Notes: generated by a model not told the origin, from the sequence alone. A stretch of 6,107 bases of DNA from Methanobacterium sp. (GCA_009712615.1 WASR01000137.1:451-6557); one strand, 5' to 3'. Counted from the first letter of the stretch, positions 1 through 6,061 are shown. Translations and numbers: made by a program.

Positions 1-97
1 GAGCTAAAGTAACTTTCTTTGGCATCAACTTCAGCAGATTAATTGAAAAAATGCCGAAAAGACTATATCTAAAACTGGAAAATAATTCGCTGAACAT
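1..97 (-). CDS. N-terminal fragment of a third operon gene, unidentified (possibly an ABC exporter)
   Basis: An open frame on the minus strand begins at ATG 97-95 and stays open to the window edge, giving about 32 residues that start MFSELFSSFRYSLFGIF and continue into a segment containing LLKLMPKK. The same frame extends upstream to a GTG at 127-125, which overlaps the TGA stop of the B2 gene (GTGA), so translational coupling from that GTG is also possible. No clear Shine-Dalgarno precedes either start. The fragment is too short to identify. A basic KLMPKK stretch ahead of what may become a hydrophobic segment recalls the N-terminus of ABC exporters, which often accompany lasso B1/B2 genes as the D protein. 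That function is inferred mainly from position. It does not resemble the N-terminus of an AsnB-type lasso cyclase. Confidence 0.4.
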   Translation of the reverse strand, partial: MFSELFSSFRYSLFGIFSINLLKLMPKKVTLA

Positions 98-123
98 GTT
101 ACTTATCAATATTATTACTTGTT

Positions 124-543
124 TCACTGATTTAAGTTATCTAATTCTATTAATGGGACATATTCGGTATCAAGTTTTCCTAAAACAATGTTATTGTCCA
201 TCTCTAACCAAGCATGTGCTTCAAATTTATCTTCTCTAATTACCCCAACTTTGAGATTTGAGGAATAATCATATTTTGAAAGCATAAAATAACCGACAAT
301 TGCAGTGGTTAAACATGTTGATCTTGGAATAAGATCAGATGCAACTTCCACTGCCCACAATATATCTTCAAGTTTTTCCCCATTATTTTTACCGGATTTA
401 CTAATGCTTGTTATATAATTGTTTATTCTGGAAAAGCTTATAATATGCAGTGAAATGCGAATTAATATGGTGATTAACAAACTTTTCAATACTAAATTTT
501 TTCTTGTTTTTGAAAGTTTTATATATCCATTAAGTATCTGCAT
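124..543 (-). CDS. Lasso peptide biosynthesis B2 protein (transglutaminase-like leader peptidase)
   Basis: The 139-residue product matches the lasso B2 family (Transglut_core3 fold). In characterised lasso pathways this cysteine protease removes the leader peptide from the precursor bound by B1. Residues 15-43 form a basic then hydrophobic segment (KTRKNLVLKSLLITILIRIS and onward), as is usual at the N-terminus of stand-alone B2 proteins. The catalytic cysteine is very probably Cys77 in PRSTCLTTA, and the histidine is His110 in FEAHAWLEMD. The GVIREDKFEAHAW block is typical of the family. The third catalytic residue is less obvious: Asp116 and Asp125 are candidates, followed by a YVPL motif near the C-terminus. 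The length is normal for a B2 separate from B1. The start codon lies inside the end of the B1 gene, with a 14-bp overlap that suggests translational coupling. The family call is strong; the substrate is inferred. Confidence 0.87.
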   Translation of the reverse strand: MQILNGYIKLSKTRKNLVLKSLLITILIRISLHIISFSRINNYITSISKSGKNNGEKLEDILWAVEVASDLIPRSTCLTTAIVGYFMLSKYDYSSNLKVGVIREDKFEAHAWLEMDNNIVLGKLDTEYVPLIELDNLNQ

Positions 544-817
544 TGACTTTTACCAACCCATGGTTCAAAAGATCGTTTATTAACGTTTGGATATCGATTT
601 GACATCTTTCTGTTTCAACATTATATTCTTTCATGATTACTGAAATGATTTCATTAATTTTTATAGGTTTCTGGATTAAATTCCAAATTTTAGCACCAAT
701 TGGATTTAAACCATAATATATGCCATCGTTCATGGTAAGAATTGCAGCTTCACCATCGAGTTCACAGGAAATTATATCATCCGCAACTACAACAGTTGTT
801 TTATTAGAAATTTTCAT
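530..817 (-). CDS. PqqD-like RiPP recognition element (lasso B1 protein)
   Basis: The 95-residue product is a PqqD-family protein. Stand-alone PqqD/B1 proteins are winged-helix RiPP recognition elements that bind the precursor leader and present it to the modifying enzymes. The hallmarks are ISCELDGEAAILTMNDGIYYGLN (residues 16-38, the three-stranded beta wing with the conserved D-G-x-Y-Y-x-L-N turn), then PIGAKIWNLI (39-48), a helical segment ending in EYNV (64-67), and a C-terminal helix followed by LLNHGLVKV (83-91). It is the first gene of the minus-strand operon. The weak GTGAT sequence just upstream of ATG 817-815 may act as ribosome binding site. PqqD proteins also serve PQQ and sactipeptide pathways, but the directly coupled B2 gene points to the lasso type. 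In lasso systems this domain recognises YxxPxL in the leader, and such a motif occurs at the right edge of the window. Confidence 0.88.
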   Translation of the reverse strand: MKISNKTTVVVADDIISCELDGEAAILTMNDGIYYGLNPIGAKIWNLIQKPIKINEIISVIMKEYNVETERCQIDIQTLINDLLNHGLVKVNADT

Positions 818-860
818 ATTTTATCACTGATTTTTTTTCTTAGTATTAATTATTTTATTA

Positions 861-875
861 ATTATATATGTTTTT
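861..875 (-). promoter_or_regulatory. Candidate archaeal promoter (BRE/TATA) of the B1-B2 operon
   Basis: Read on the minus strand, the sequence is AAAAACATATATAAT, an A-run like a BRE followed by a TATA-like box. A start site about 25 nt downstream would fall near 840 and leave a leader of roughly 20 nt before ATG 817. The spacer is very AT-rich, so TATA-like strings also arise by chance. Confidence 0.45.
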
Positions 876-905
876 GAATTTTCTTTGTTCAAATTCAAAT
901 GCATT

Positions 906-921
906 TGTGAATATTATCACA
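906..921. promoter_or_regulatory. Inverted repeat TGTGA-N6-TCACA, candidate operator
   Basis: TGTGA at 906-910 and TCACA at 917-921 form a perfect 5-bp inverted repeat around a 6-bp centre. The site lies about 30 bp upstream of the TATA-like box of the minus-strand operon and upstream of the plus-strand promoter candidates. The same half-sites recur at 958-962 and in the second palindrome at 988-1008. This suggests a dimeric DNA-binding regulator, which is not identified in the window. Confidence 0.4.
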
Positions 922-942
922 TATTAATAAAAAAAATTTAGA

Positions 943-980
943 AAACTATATATTTCGTCACAAAAACTGATATTATATAT
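943..980 (+). promoter_or_regulatory. Candidate archaeal promoter(s) of the large adhesin gene
   Basis: Two TATA-like boxes face right. AAACTATATAT (943-953) has an A-rich BRE-like lead, and TATTATATAT (971-980) follows the A-run of 962-966. Start sites near 975 or 1004 would give leaders of about 85 or 55 nt before codon 1059. A TCACA half-site (958-962) lies between the boxes, and the second palindrome (988-1008) would cover the start site of the second promoter. The sequence does not show which box is used. Confidence 0.4.
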
Positions 981-987
981 AAGAAAT

Positions 988-1008
988 ATGTGATTTTAGG
1001 TGTCACAT
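988..1008. promoter_or_regulatory. Inverted repeat ATGTGA-N9-TCACAT, candidate operator at the adhesin start site
   Basis: ATGTGA (988-993) and TCACAT (1003-1008) are perfect 6-bp inverted arms with the same core as the 906-921 palindrome, but with a 9-bp instead of a 6-bp centre. The site sits just downstream of the TATA-like box at 971-980, where a bound protein would block initiation or early elongation. A repressor role is inferred from position only. Confidence 0.4.
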
Positions 1009-1046
1009 TATTTTTGTCGATAATCGATTAAACATTAAAAGCAAAC

Positions 1047-1064
1047 GGGGGTATGTAAATAATT
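1047..1064 (+). promoter_or_regulatory. Ribosome binding site and abnormal start region of the adhesin gene
   Basis: GGGGGT (1047-1052) can pair with the archaeal anti-Shine-Dalgarno, with one G-U wobble relative to GGAGGT. ATG 1053-1055 touches it, too close for normal initiation, and is followed at once by an in-frame TAA (1056-1058). At proper distances lie ATA 1059 (6 nt) and ATT 1062 (9 nt), both in frame with the adhesin. Reading from ATA adds MIIKSK-like residues (I-I-K-S-K-Q) that supply the lysines a signal peptide needs. The first conventional start, TTG 1077, is about 24 nt from this site. Confidence 0.55.
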
Positions 1065-1076
1065 AAAAGCAAGCAA

Positions 1077-4000
1077 TTGATTTTTTTTGTTTTAGCATTT
1101 GCAATTATACTTGCAATATGTGGAACATCATCTGCTGCAACTGTGCAAAATAATACAACAATAAGTCACACCGATAGTTCTGCAGCCCACATTTTACTGA
1201 AAACAAATGCTAAAAAAACTGGTTCCACTGGAGATCCAATTATAACAGGAACTGTTACAATAAACAGATATGGAACTGGAACCTACTACGCTTTAAAAGG
1301 AGCAACCATCACTGTGAATTCAACTTCAGGTAGGGTTCTCGGAACAACCACAACAGATCAAAATGGTAATTATTACATCAATTTTTACAGTACAGATACA
1401 AGATTCTTAGTGACATCCAGCTTTTTGGGATGTAACTCAACAACGAATACCGTAAATGTTAATTTAAACAGTACTGATGGAATCTATTATGGTACATCTA
1501 ATTTTAAATTAACACCCAACACAGCTAATTTAACATCAACAGGTACTGGTACCAATATTAAAACAGGAACAAGTAGTGGTTCCGATTTTGCAGGTGTAAT
1601 AAATGTGAAGATCAATGGAGTAAGTTACCAGGCGTACTGTATTGATTTATACACAAATATTGCGGTGGGAAACAGTTTATTTGTTAACGGACCTTTACCA
1701 GGTACTATAGGAGATTTAAACAGTCAGATAGATTGGGGTAAAGTAAATTACATCATTAAAAATTATTCTCCAACAACTGATACTGAAGCTGCGGCTATGC
1801 AGTGTGCAATTTGGTACTTCACATCTGTACAATACGGAGCATATCCTGGAAATGACACTTCCCACCCCGGCAGATATCAGTTCATGACCTACAGTGGTGA
1901 TGGACTTCTAACAGGCGGAGGAACTGCAGTAAGAACACGAGCGCTCCAAATGATAAGTGCCGCCACATCAGTACAATATCCAACCAACATCAACCTGCAG
2001 CCAGGCAATGTAAGAGTGCCAAATGGAGGAAGTACAACACTCACAGCCACAGTAACTGATTCCAATGGTAATCCAATGTCAGGCATAACAGTGAACTTCT
2101 ACACAAATAAAGGAACACTTAGCAGTGCAAGTGGAACAACCAATGCCCTAGGTCAGATAAGCACAATTCTATCCGGACTATCTAGTAGTTCAGCAACCGT
2201 ATATGCAATGGTAAACGGAACCTATGGTACATTATTATACGATAATCCTGCTAATCCATTACAAAACTTGGTGGCAGTAAATGCGATACCTTACACTTTT
2301 TCAGACAGTTCAACAGTAAACTTCGATGTTACATCAAATGTTCAGTTATCACAGACATCCACAACTCCTGTGAATGTGGGAGATACATATCAGTATGTGA
2401 TAAAAGCACATAACTACGGCCCTAACGCTGCAACAGGAATTCTAATAAGTGATGTGATTCCACCAGGACTCACCAATTACACAGTAACACCATCAGTTGG
2501 AACATTTATAAACGGAGTATGGACAATACCCACCCTTGCAAATGGAGCGGAAGCAACACTGACAATAACAGGAACTGCCCTAAGCTCAATGGCAGGAACA
2601 ACTAACACCAATACGGCAACCATAACTGGTCAAGACCAGTACAACAGTAACTTAAATACGCCATCATTATCGGATGTCTATACGAAAAAATCTGTGCTAT
2701 CTATCACCAACTCTGCAACCAATAGTAATGTGAATGTTGGTGACACAGGAAAATTCACCATTACCATTTACAACTCCGGACCAGATGCAGCTAGCAACAT
2801 ACAGTTATCTGATATTTTACCAGCAGGTTACTCTGCTTCATGGACTGCAGGTAATTACGCCAATAATATTTGGACTATTAACAGCCTTGCAAGTGGAGGT
2901 ACAGCAACATTAACATTCACAGGTGCAATTACACCTTCAATGGCAGGAAAAACTACCACAAACCATGCAACTGTGACTTGGGCAGAATATCCAAAAACTG
3001 TCACAATTTCAGATTCAACAATTTATGTGAAGGATGCTGAAGTAGCACTATCACAAACAACCAGCGGAACCAATGTAAATGTAGGAGACACAGTAACCTA
3101 CACAGTCACAGCCAAAAACAACGGACCAGACACTGCAACAAACATCCTAATAAGTGATAACATACCATCCGGACTCACAAATGTCATAATAACCCCATCA
3201 ATCGGAACCTACAGTAACGGAGTATGGACAATACCAACACTCACAAGCAGCCAAACAGCAACACTCACAATTACAGGAACAGTCGGACCAACCATGGCTG
3301 GAAAAAACACAACCAACACAGCAACAAGAACCAGCCAAACAGAATACAACTCACAAGCAACAACAACCACAAGTTCACCAATATACACTAAAAAAGCTGA
3401 TGTAAAACTCAGCCAAACATCAACAAGCCCAATTAACGTCGGTGACGTTGTAAAATACATAGTGACTGCTTTTAACAGTGGCCCAGACACAGCAAGCAAC
3501 GTGAACATCAAGGATCTGTTACCATCACAATTGATAGGTGTCATAGCAACACCTTCAGTCGGAACATTCAGTAATGGAATTTGGACAATACCAACCCTTG
3601 CAAACGGACAAACAGCAACACTCACAATCACAGGCACAGCAAGCAGTTCAATGGCAGGAACCACCACAACCAACACAGCAACAAGAACCAGCCAAACAGA
3701 ATTCGACTCACAACCCACAACCACCACAGCAAACGTTTACACCAAAATTGTAAACTTAAATATTTCAAACTCTGCAAATAACGGAAAATTAAATGTTGGA
3801 GACACTGGACAGTTCACAATTACAATTAAAAACAACGGTCCAGATGATGCAACCAACATAAACATTAAAGATTTATTACCAGCAGGATTTACAGCTACAG
3901 CTACTGATGGAATCTACGATGGAACTACTTGGATCATAAACAATCTTGCAAGTGAAAATTCAGCAACACTAACATTTACAGGAATAATAACACCTTCAAT

Positions 4001-5996
4001 GGCAGGAAAAACAATCACCAACCATGCTACAGCCACATGGACAGAATTCCCTAATACACTACCAATTTCAGATGCTACAATTTATGTTAAAGATGCTGAA
4101 GTAGAACTATCACAAACAGTTAATAGTCCTGTGAATGTGGGAGATGTAGTCAAATTTGTTGTGAAAGCCACAAACAAAGGACCAGACGATGCAACAAATA
4201 TTATTATAACTGATCTTGTTCCAACAAGTCTAAAGAATGTGATTGTTACTCCTTCAATTGGAACATTCAGTAATGGAGTATGGACTATACCCACCCTTGC
4301 AAACGGACAAACAGCAACTTTAATTATTAGAGGAATTGCCACCAAGTCAATGTGCGGCATTAATACAACTAACACAGCAACAAGAACCAGCCAAACAGAA
4401 TACAACTCACAAAATAATGTATCCAAAATAAGTGTATACACTAAAATCGATCCTGTCGATATTGAAGTTCTTCAGATGCCGTGGTATTACAATGCAGATA
4501 CACAAGATTACCAATATCTGTATGAATGCCATAACACCCCAGTATTCACAACACTAGCTATAAACCAAGGACCAGACGATGCAACAAACTTAGTCATCCA
4601 ATACACAATAGGAAGCGGATTAAAATACGAAGGATGCAGCCTAACAGCAGGAACCGTAACACAAAATGGAAACACACTAACATGGACCATAGACTACATT
4701 CCAAATGGAGGCTATGCAATCATGAAAGTCTTCACCACCATAACAGAAACAGGCACACAAACACCTAACCTAACAAACACAGCAACACTACAAAGCGTAG
4801 ACCAAGAAGAAATAGACACAACCAACGACCAATCCACATGCAAATTAACAGTACCAACATCCGCAGATATACAAGTCACACAAGATAATCCTGTGATTAA
4901 TAATGGTCAAGTATCTATAACAGTGCATGTCACTAATAATGGGCCAGACACTGCCACAGGAGTATTAGTAAACAGCATATTGAGCGGTTTATCTTTTAAA
5001 TCTGCAAGTATGAATATTGGAAGTTACAATTCAAACACTGGAATATGGAATATAGGAAATTTACTAAACGGACAAAGTGGAACACTTAATTTAGTATTCA
5101 CTGCAACAAACAGTGCTATTAAAAGTACTTTCTATAGTGATAGAAATGATGCAGTAGAGTTTGATTGGAACGCAACCAATGATGCACAAACTAAAATAGT
5201 TAACTCAGGATATAAGCCAAGTGCAGATATTGATGTTATTCAAATACCGTGGTATTACAATGCAGATACACAAGATTACCAATATCTGTATGAATGCCAT
5301 AACACCCCAGTATTCACAACACTAGCTATAAACCAAGGACCAGACGATGCAACAAACTTAGTCATCCAATACACAATAGGAAGCGGATTAAAATACGAAG
5401 GATGCAGCCTAACAGCAGGAACCGTAACACAAAATGGAAACACACTAACATGGACCATAGACTACATTCCAAATGGAGGCTATGCAATCATGAAAGTCTT
5501 CACCACCATAACAGAAACAGGCACACAAACACCTAACCTAACAAACACAGCAACACTACAAAGCGTAGACCAAGAAGAAATAGACACAACCAACGACCAA
5601 TCCACATGCAAATTAACAGTACCAACATCCGCAGATATACAAGTCACACAGAATTATAACAAATATTTGGAAGGTGACGACATATATGCAGATATTTATA
5701 TCACAGTAACAAACAATGGTCCAGACACAGCTACCGGTGTTGTAGTAAATGATAAACTACCTGCAGGTCTAACATTCGTAGCTTCAGATCTTGATAACTA
5801 CGATCCAACAACTGGAAATTGGAATATAGGAAACTTAAATAGTGGGGAAACACAAACAATCAAAATAACTGTAATTATCACTCAAGACTCTACTAATACA
5901 GCATATACAGACAGAAGTGATTCAATAGAATTTGATTGGAACGCAACAAACGACGGACAAACACTAAGCATATTAGACACACCCCCAGTAAGTTAA
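1077..5996 (+). CDS. Giant secreted adhesin-like protein with thioester (TQXA) domain and ten DUF11 repeats
   Basis: The product has 1639 residues when read from TTG 1077, but initiation at 1059 or 1062 is more likely because of the ribosome binding site spacing and the lysines it adds. Domains in order: signal peptide (1-20, cleavage near SSA-ATV); a small transthyretin-like or CnaB-like beta domain (about 54-147); a Cys-Gln thioester domain (about 150-297, Cys188 in AYCIDL, Gln242 in MQCAIW); a Big_1-like Ig domain (about 303-402); and DUF11 modules from 421 to 1630. The modules share NVGD, NNGPDxATN and TLTITG signatures. No transmembrane helix, LPxTG signal or pseudomurein-binding repeat is visible at the C-terminus, which ends shortly after WNATND. 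Many N-x-S/T sequons suggest glycosylation. It is probably a cell-surface stalk with a covalent-binding tip; its target is unknown. It stands alone between the B1-B2 operon and the putative precursor gene. Confidence 0.9.
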   Translation: MIFFVLAFAIILAICGTSSAATVQNNTTISHTDSSAAHILLKTNAKKTGSTGDPIITGTVTINRYGTGTYYALKGATITVNSTSGRVLGTTTTDQNGNYYINFYSTDTRFLVTSSFLGCNSTTNTVNVNLNSTDGIYYGTSNFKLTPNTANLTSTGTGTNIKTGTSSGSDFAGVINVKINGVSYQAYCIDLYTNIAVGNSLFVNGPLPGTIGDLNSQIDWGKVNYIIKNYSPTTDTEAAAMQCAIWYFTSVQYGAYPGNDTSHPGRYQFMTYSGDGLLTGGGTAVRTRALQMISAATSVQYPTNINLQPGNVRVPNGGSTTLTATVTDSNGNPMSGITVNFYTNKGTLSSASGTTNALGQISTILSGLSSSSATVYAMVNGTYGTLLYDNPANPLQNLVAVNAIPYTFSDSSTVNFDVTSNVQLSQTSTTPVNVGDTYQYVIKAHNYGPNAATGILISDVIPPGLTNYTVTPSVGTFINGVWTIPTLANGAEATLTITGTALSSMAGTTNTNTATITGQDQYNSNLNTPSLSDVYTKKSVLSITNSATNSNVNVGDTGKFTITIYNSGPDAASNIQLSDILPAGYSASWTAGNYANNIWTINSLASGGTATLTFTGAITPSMAGKTTTNHATVTWAEYPKTVTISDSTIYVKDAEVALSQTTSGTNVNVGDTVTYTVTAKNNGPDTATNILISDNIPSGLTNVIITPSIGTYSNGVWTIPTLTSSQTATLTITGTVGPTMAGKNTTNTATRTSQTEYNSQATTTTSSPIYTKKADVKLSQTSTSPINVGDVVKYIVTAFNSGPDTASNVNIKDLLPSQLIGVIATPSVGTFSNGIWTIPTLANGQTATLTITGTASSSMAGTTTTNTATRTSQTEFDSQPTTTTANVYTKIVNLNISNSANNGKLNVGDTGQFTITIKNNGPDDATNINIKDLLPAGFTATATDGIYDGTTWIINNLASENSATLTFTGIITPSMAGKTITNHATATWTEFPNTLPISDATIYVKDAEVELSQTVNSPVNVGDVVKFVVKATNKGPDDATNIIITDLVPTSLKNVIVTPSIGTFSNGVWTIPTLANGQTATLIIRGIATKSMCGINTTNTATRTSQTEYNSQNNVSKISVYTKIDPVDIEVLQMPWYYNADTQDYQYLYECHNTPVFTTLAINQGPDDATNLVIQYTIGSGLKYEGCSLTAGTVTQNGNTLTWTIDYIPNGGYAIMKVFTTITETGTQTPNLTNTATLQSVDQEEIDTTNDQSTCKLTVPTSADIQVTQDNPVINNGQVSITVHVTNNGPDTATGVLVNSILSGLSFKSASMNIGSYNSNTGIWNIGNLLNGQSGTLNLVFTATNSAIKSTFYSDRNDAVEFDWNATNDAQTKIVNSGYKPSADIDVIQIPWYYNADTQDYQYLYECHNTPVFTTLAINQGPDDATNLVIQYTIGSGLKYEGCSLTAGTVTQNGNTLTWTIDYIPNGGYAIMKVFTTITETGTQTPNLTNTATLQSVDQEEIDTTNDQSTCKLTVPTSADIQVTQNYNKYLEGDDIYADIYITVTNNGPDTATGVVVNDKLPAGLTFVASDLDNYDPTTGNWNIGNLNSGETQTIKITVIITQDSTNTAYTDRSDSIEFDWNATNDGQTLSILDTPPVS
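1524..1967 (+). other. Region encoding the Cys-Gln thioester domain (TQXA type)
   Basis: This part of the adhesin contains VSYQAYCIDLYTNI with Cys188 (codon 1638-1640) and EAAAMQCAIWYFTS with Gln242 (codon 1800-1802), 54 residues apart, with DWGKVNYIIKNY between them. This arrangement matches the TQXA family, in which Cys and Gln side chains form an internal thioester that can react with amines on a binding partner. Met replaces the usual Thr before Gln, and a second cysteine (Cys243) directly follows the Gln. The family is best known from adhesin tips of Gram-positive bacteria; bond formation here is inferred. Confidence 0.8.
4479..4882 (+). repeat. Perfect 404-bp direct repeat, copy 1 (C module 7)
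   Basis: Every base read here is the same as in 5247-5650, at an offset of 768 bp, that is exactly 256 codons, so exchange between the copies keeps the frame. The identity starts at CCGTGGTATTAC and ends at AAGTCACACA, the first few codons of the following D module. The flanking D modules are clearly diverged. Confidence 0.95.
5247..5650 (+). repeat. Perfect 404-bp direct repeat, copy 2 (C module 9)
   Basis: This is the second copy of the segment at 4479-4882. Upstream bases (CAAATA here, CAGATG in copy 1) and downstream bases (GAATTATAAC here, AGATAATCC in copy 1) differ immediately at both edges. Recombination between the copies would remove or add one C-D unit of 256 residues without a frameshift. 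Confidence 0.95.
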
Positions 5997-6008
5997 CTAA
6001 AGTTAACT
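5991..6008. repeat. Tandem palindrome AGTTAACT-AA-AGTTAACT
   Basis: The 8-bp palindrome AGTTAACT occurs at 5991-5998, covering the stop codon of the adhesin gene, and again at 6001-6008. The two copies are 10 bp apart start to start, about one helical turn. This may be an operator for the small gene downstream or part of the 3' end of the adhesin transcript. Confidence 0.35.
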
Positions 6009-6013
6009 TATTA

Positions 6014-6040
6014 TATTTTATTTTTAACAAAAATAAAATA
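6014..6040 (+). terminator. AT-only hairpin with T-run, candidate terminator of the adhesin gene
   Basis: TATTTTATTTTT (6014-6025) and AAAAATAAAATA (6029-6040) are perfect 12-bp inverted arms around the 3-nt loop AAC. The left arm ends in five T residues, like the oligo-T signals that end archaeal transcripts. TTATATTTT at 6011-6019 could instead be a TATA box for the next gene, giving a leader of about 25 nt. Both roles may hold. Confidence 0.4.
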
Positions 6041-6061
6041 ATACAATAAAGGAGGATAATG

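Larger units (their letters stand above)
2337..5966 (+). repeat. Array of ten DUF11 modules, order A-B-A-A-B-A-C-D-C-D
   Basis: Approximate module limits: A 2337-2684, B 2688-3029, A 3030-3389, A 3393-3740, B 3747-4091, A 4092-4442, C 4452-4859, D 4860-5216, C 5220-5627, D 5628-5966. A modules start LSQT..NVGD and contain GVWTIPTL and TRTSQTE. B modules start ISNSA and end in TIYVK. C modules start with PWYYNADTQDYQYLYECHN. D modules contain GxWNIGNL and end EFDWNATND. Modules 1-3 and 4-6 look like a duplicated A-B-A triad, and 7-8 and 9-10 like a duplicated C-D pair. DUF11 modules are beta-sandwich repeats common in archaeal and bacterial surface proteins and probably act as spacers. Confidence 0.88.

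Noticed and set aside
51..239. Small plus-strand frame of 62 codons
   Set aside because: It lies opposite the B2 gene and the third operon gene and has no ribosome binding site or recognisable features.
1056..1058. Stop codon read-through by pyrrolysine at codon 2
   Set aside because: Pyrrolysine uses TAG, and this codon is TAA; there is no known reason for read-through.
1110..1130. Lipoprotein signal at Cys15 (LAICG)
   Set aside because: The residues before the cysteine do not match a lipobox (L-A/S-G/A-C), and an ordinary cleavage site follows at SSA-ATV.
1889..2086. Short antisense frame opposite the thioester and Ig domains, and a plus frame at 3581-3781 within the array
   Set aside because: Both lie wholly inside the well-supported adhesin gene and have no features of a real protein.
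3209..3727. Long antisense open frame (172 codons) opposite modules 3 and 4
   Set aside because: It arises from the T-poor coding strand of the repeats, which removes stop codons on the other strand. Its product is low-complexity Val and Leu rich sequence with internal repeats that mirror the DUF11 modules.
4082..4690. Antisense open frames at 4082-4441 and 4508-4690, with the latter repeated at 5276-5458
   Set aside because: They are mirror images of DUF11 modules; the two identical 60-codon frames simply reflect the 404-bp repeat. No ribosome binding sites or family features.
2337..5966. CRISPR array or mobile element explaining the repeats
   Set aside because: The repeats are in-frame protein modules of about 115-135 codons; there are no short regular spacers, no transposase and no terminal inverted repeats at the 404-bp copies.
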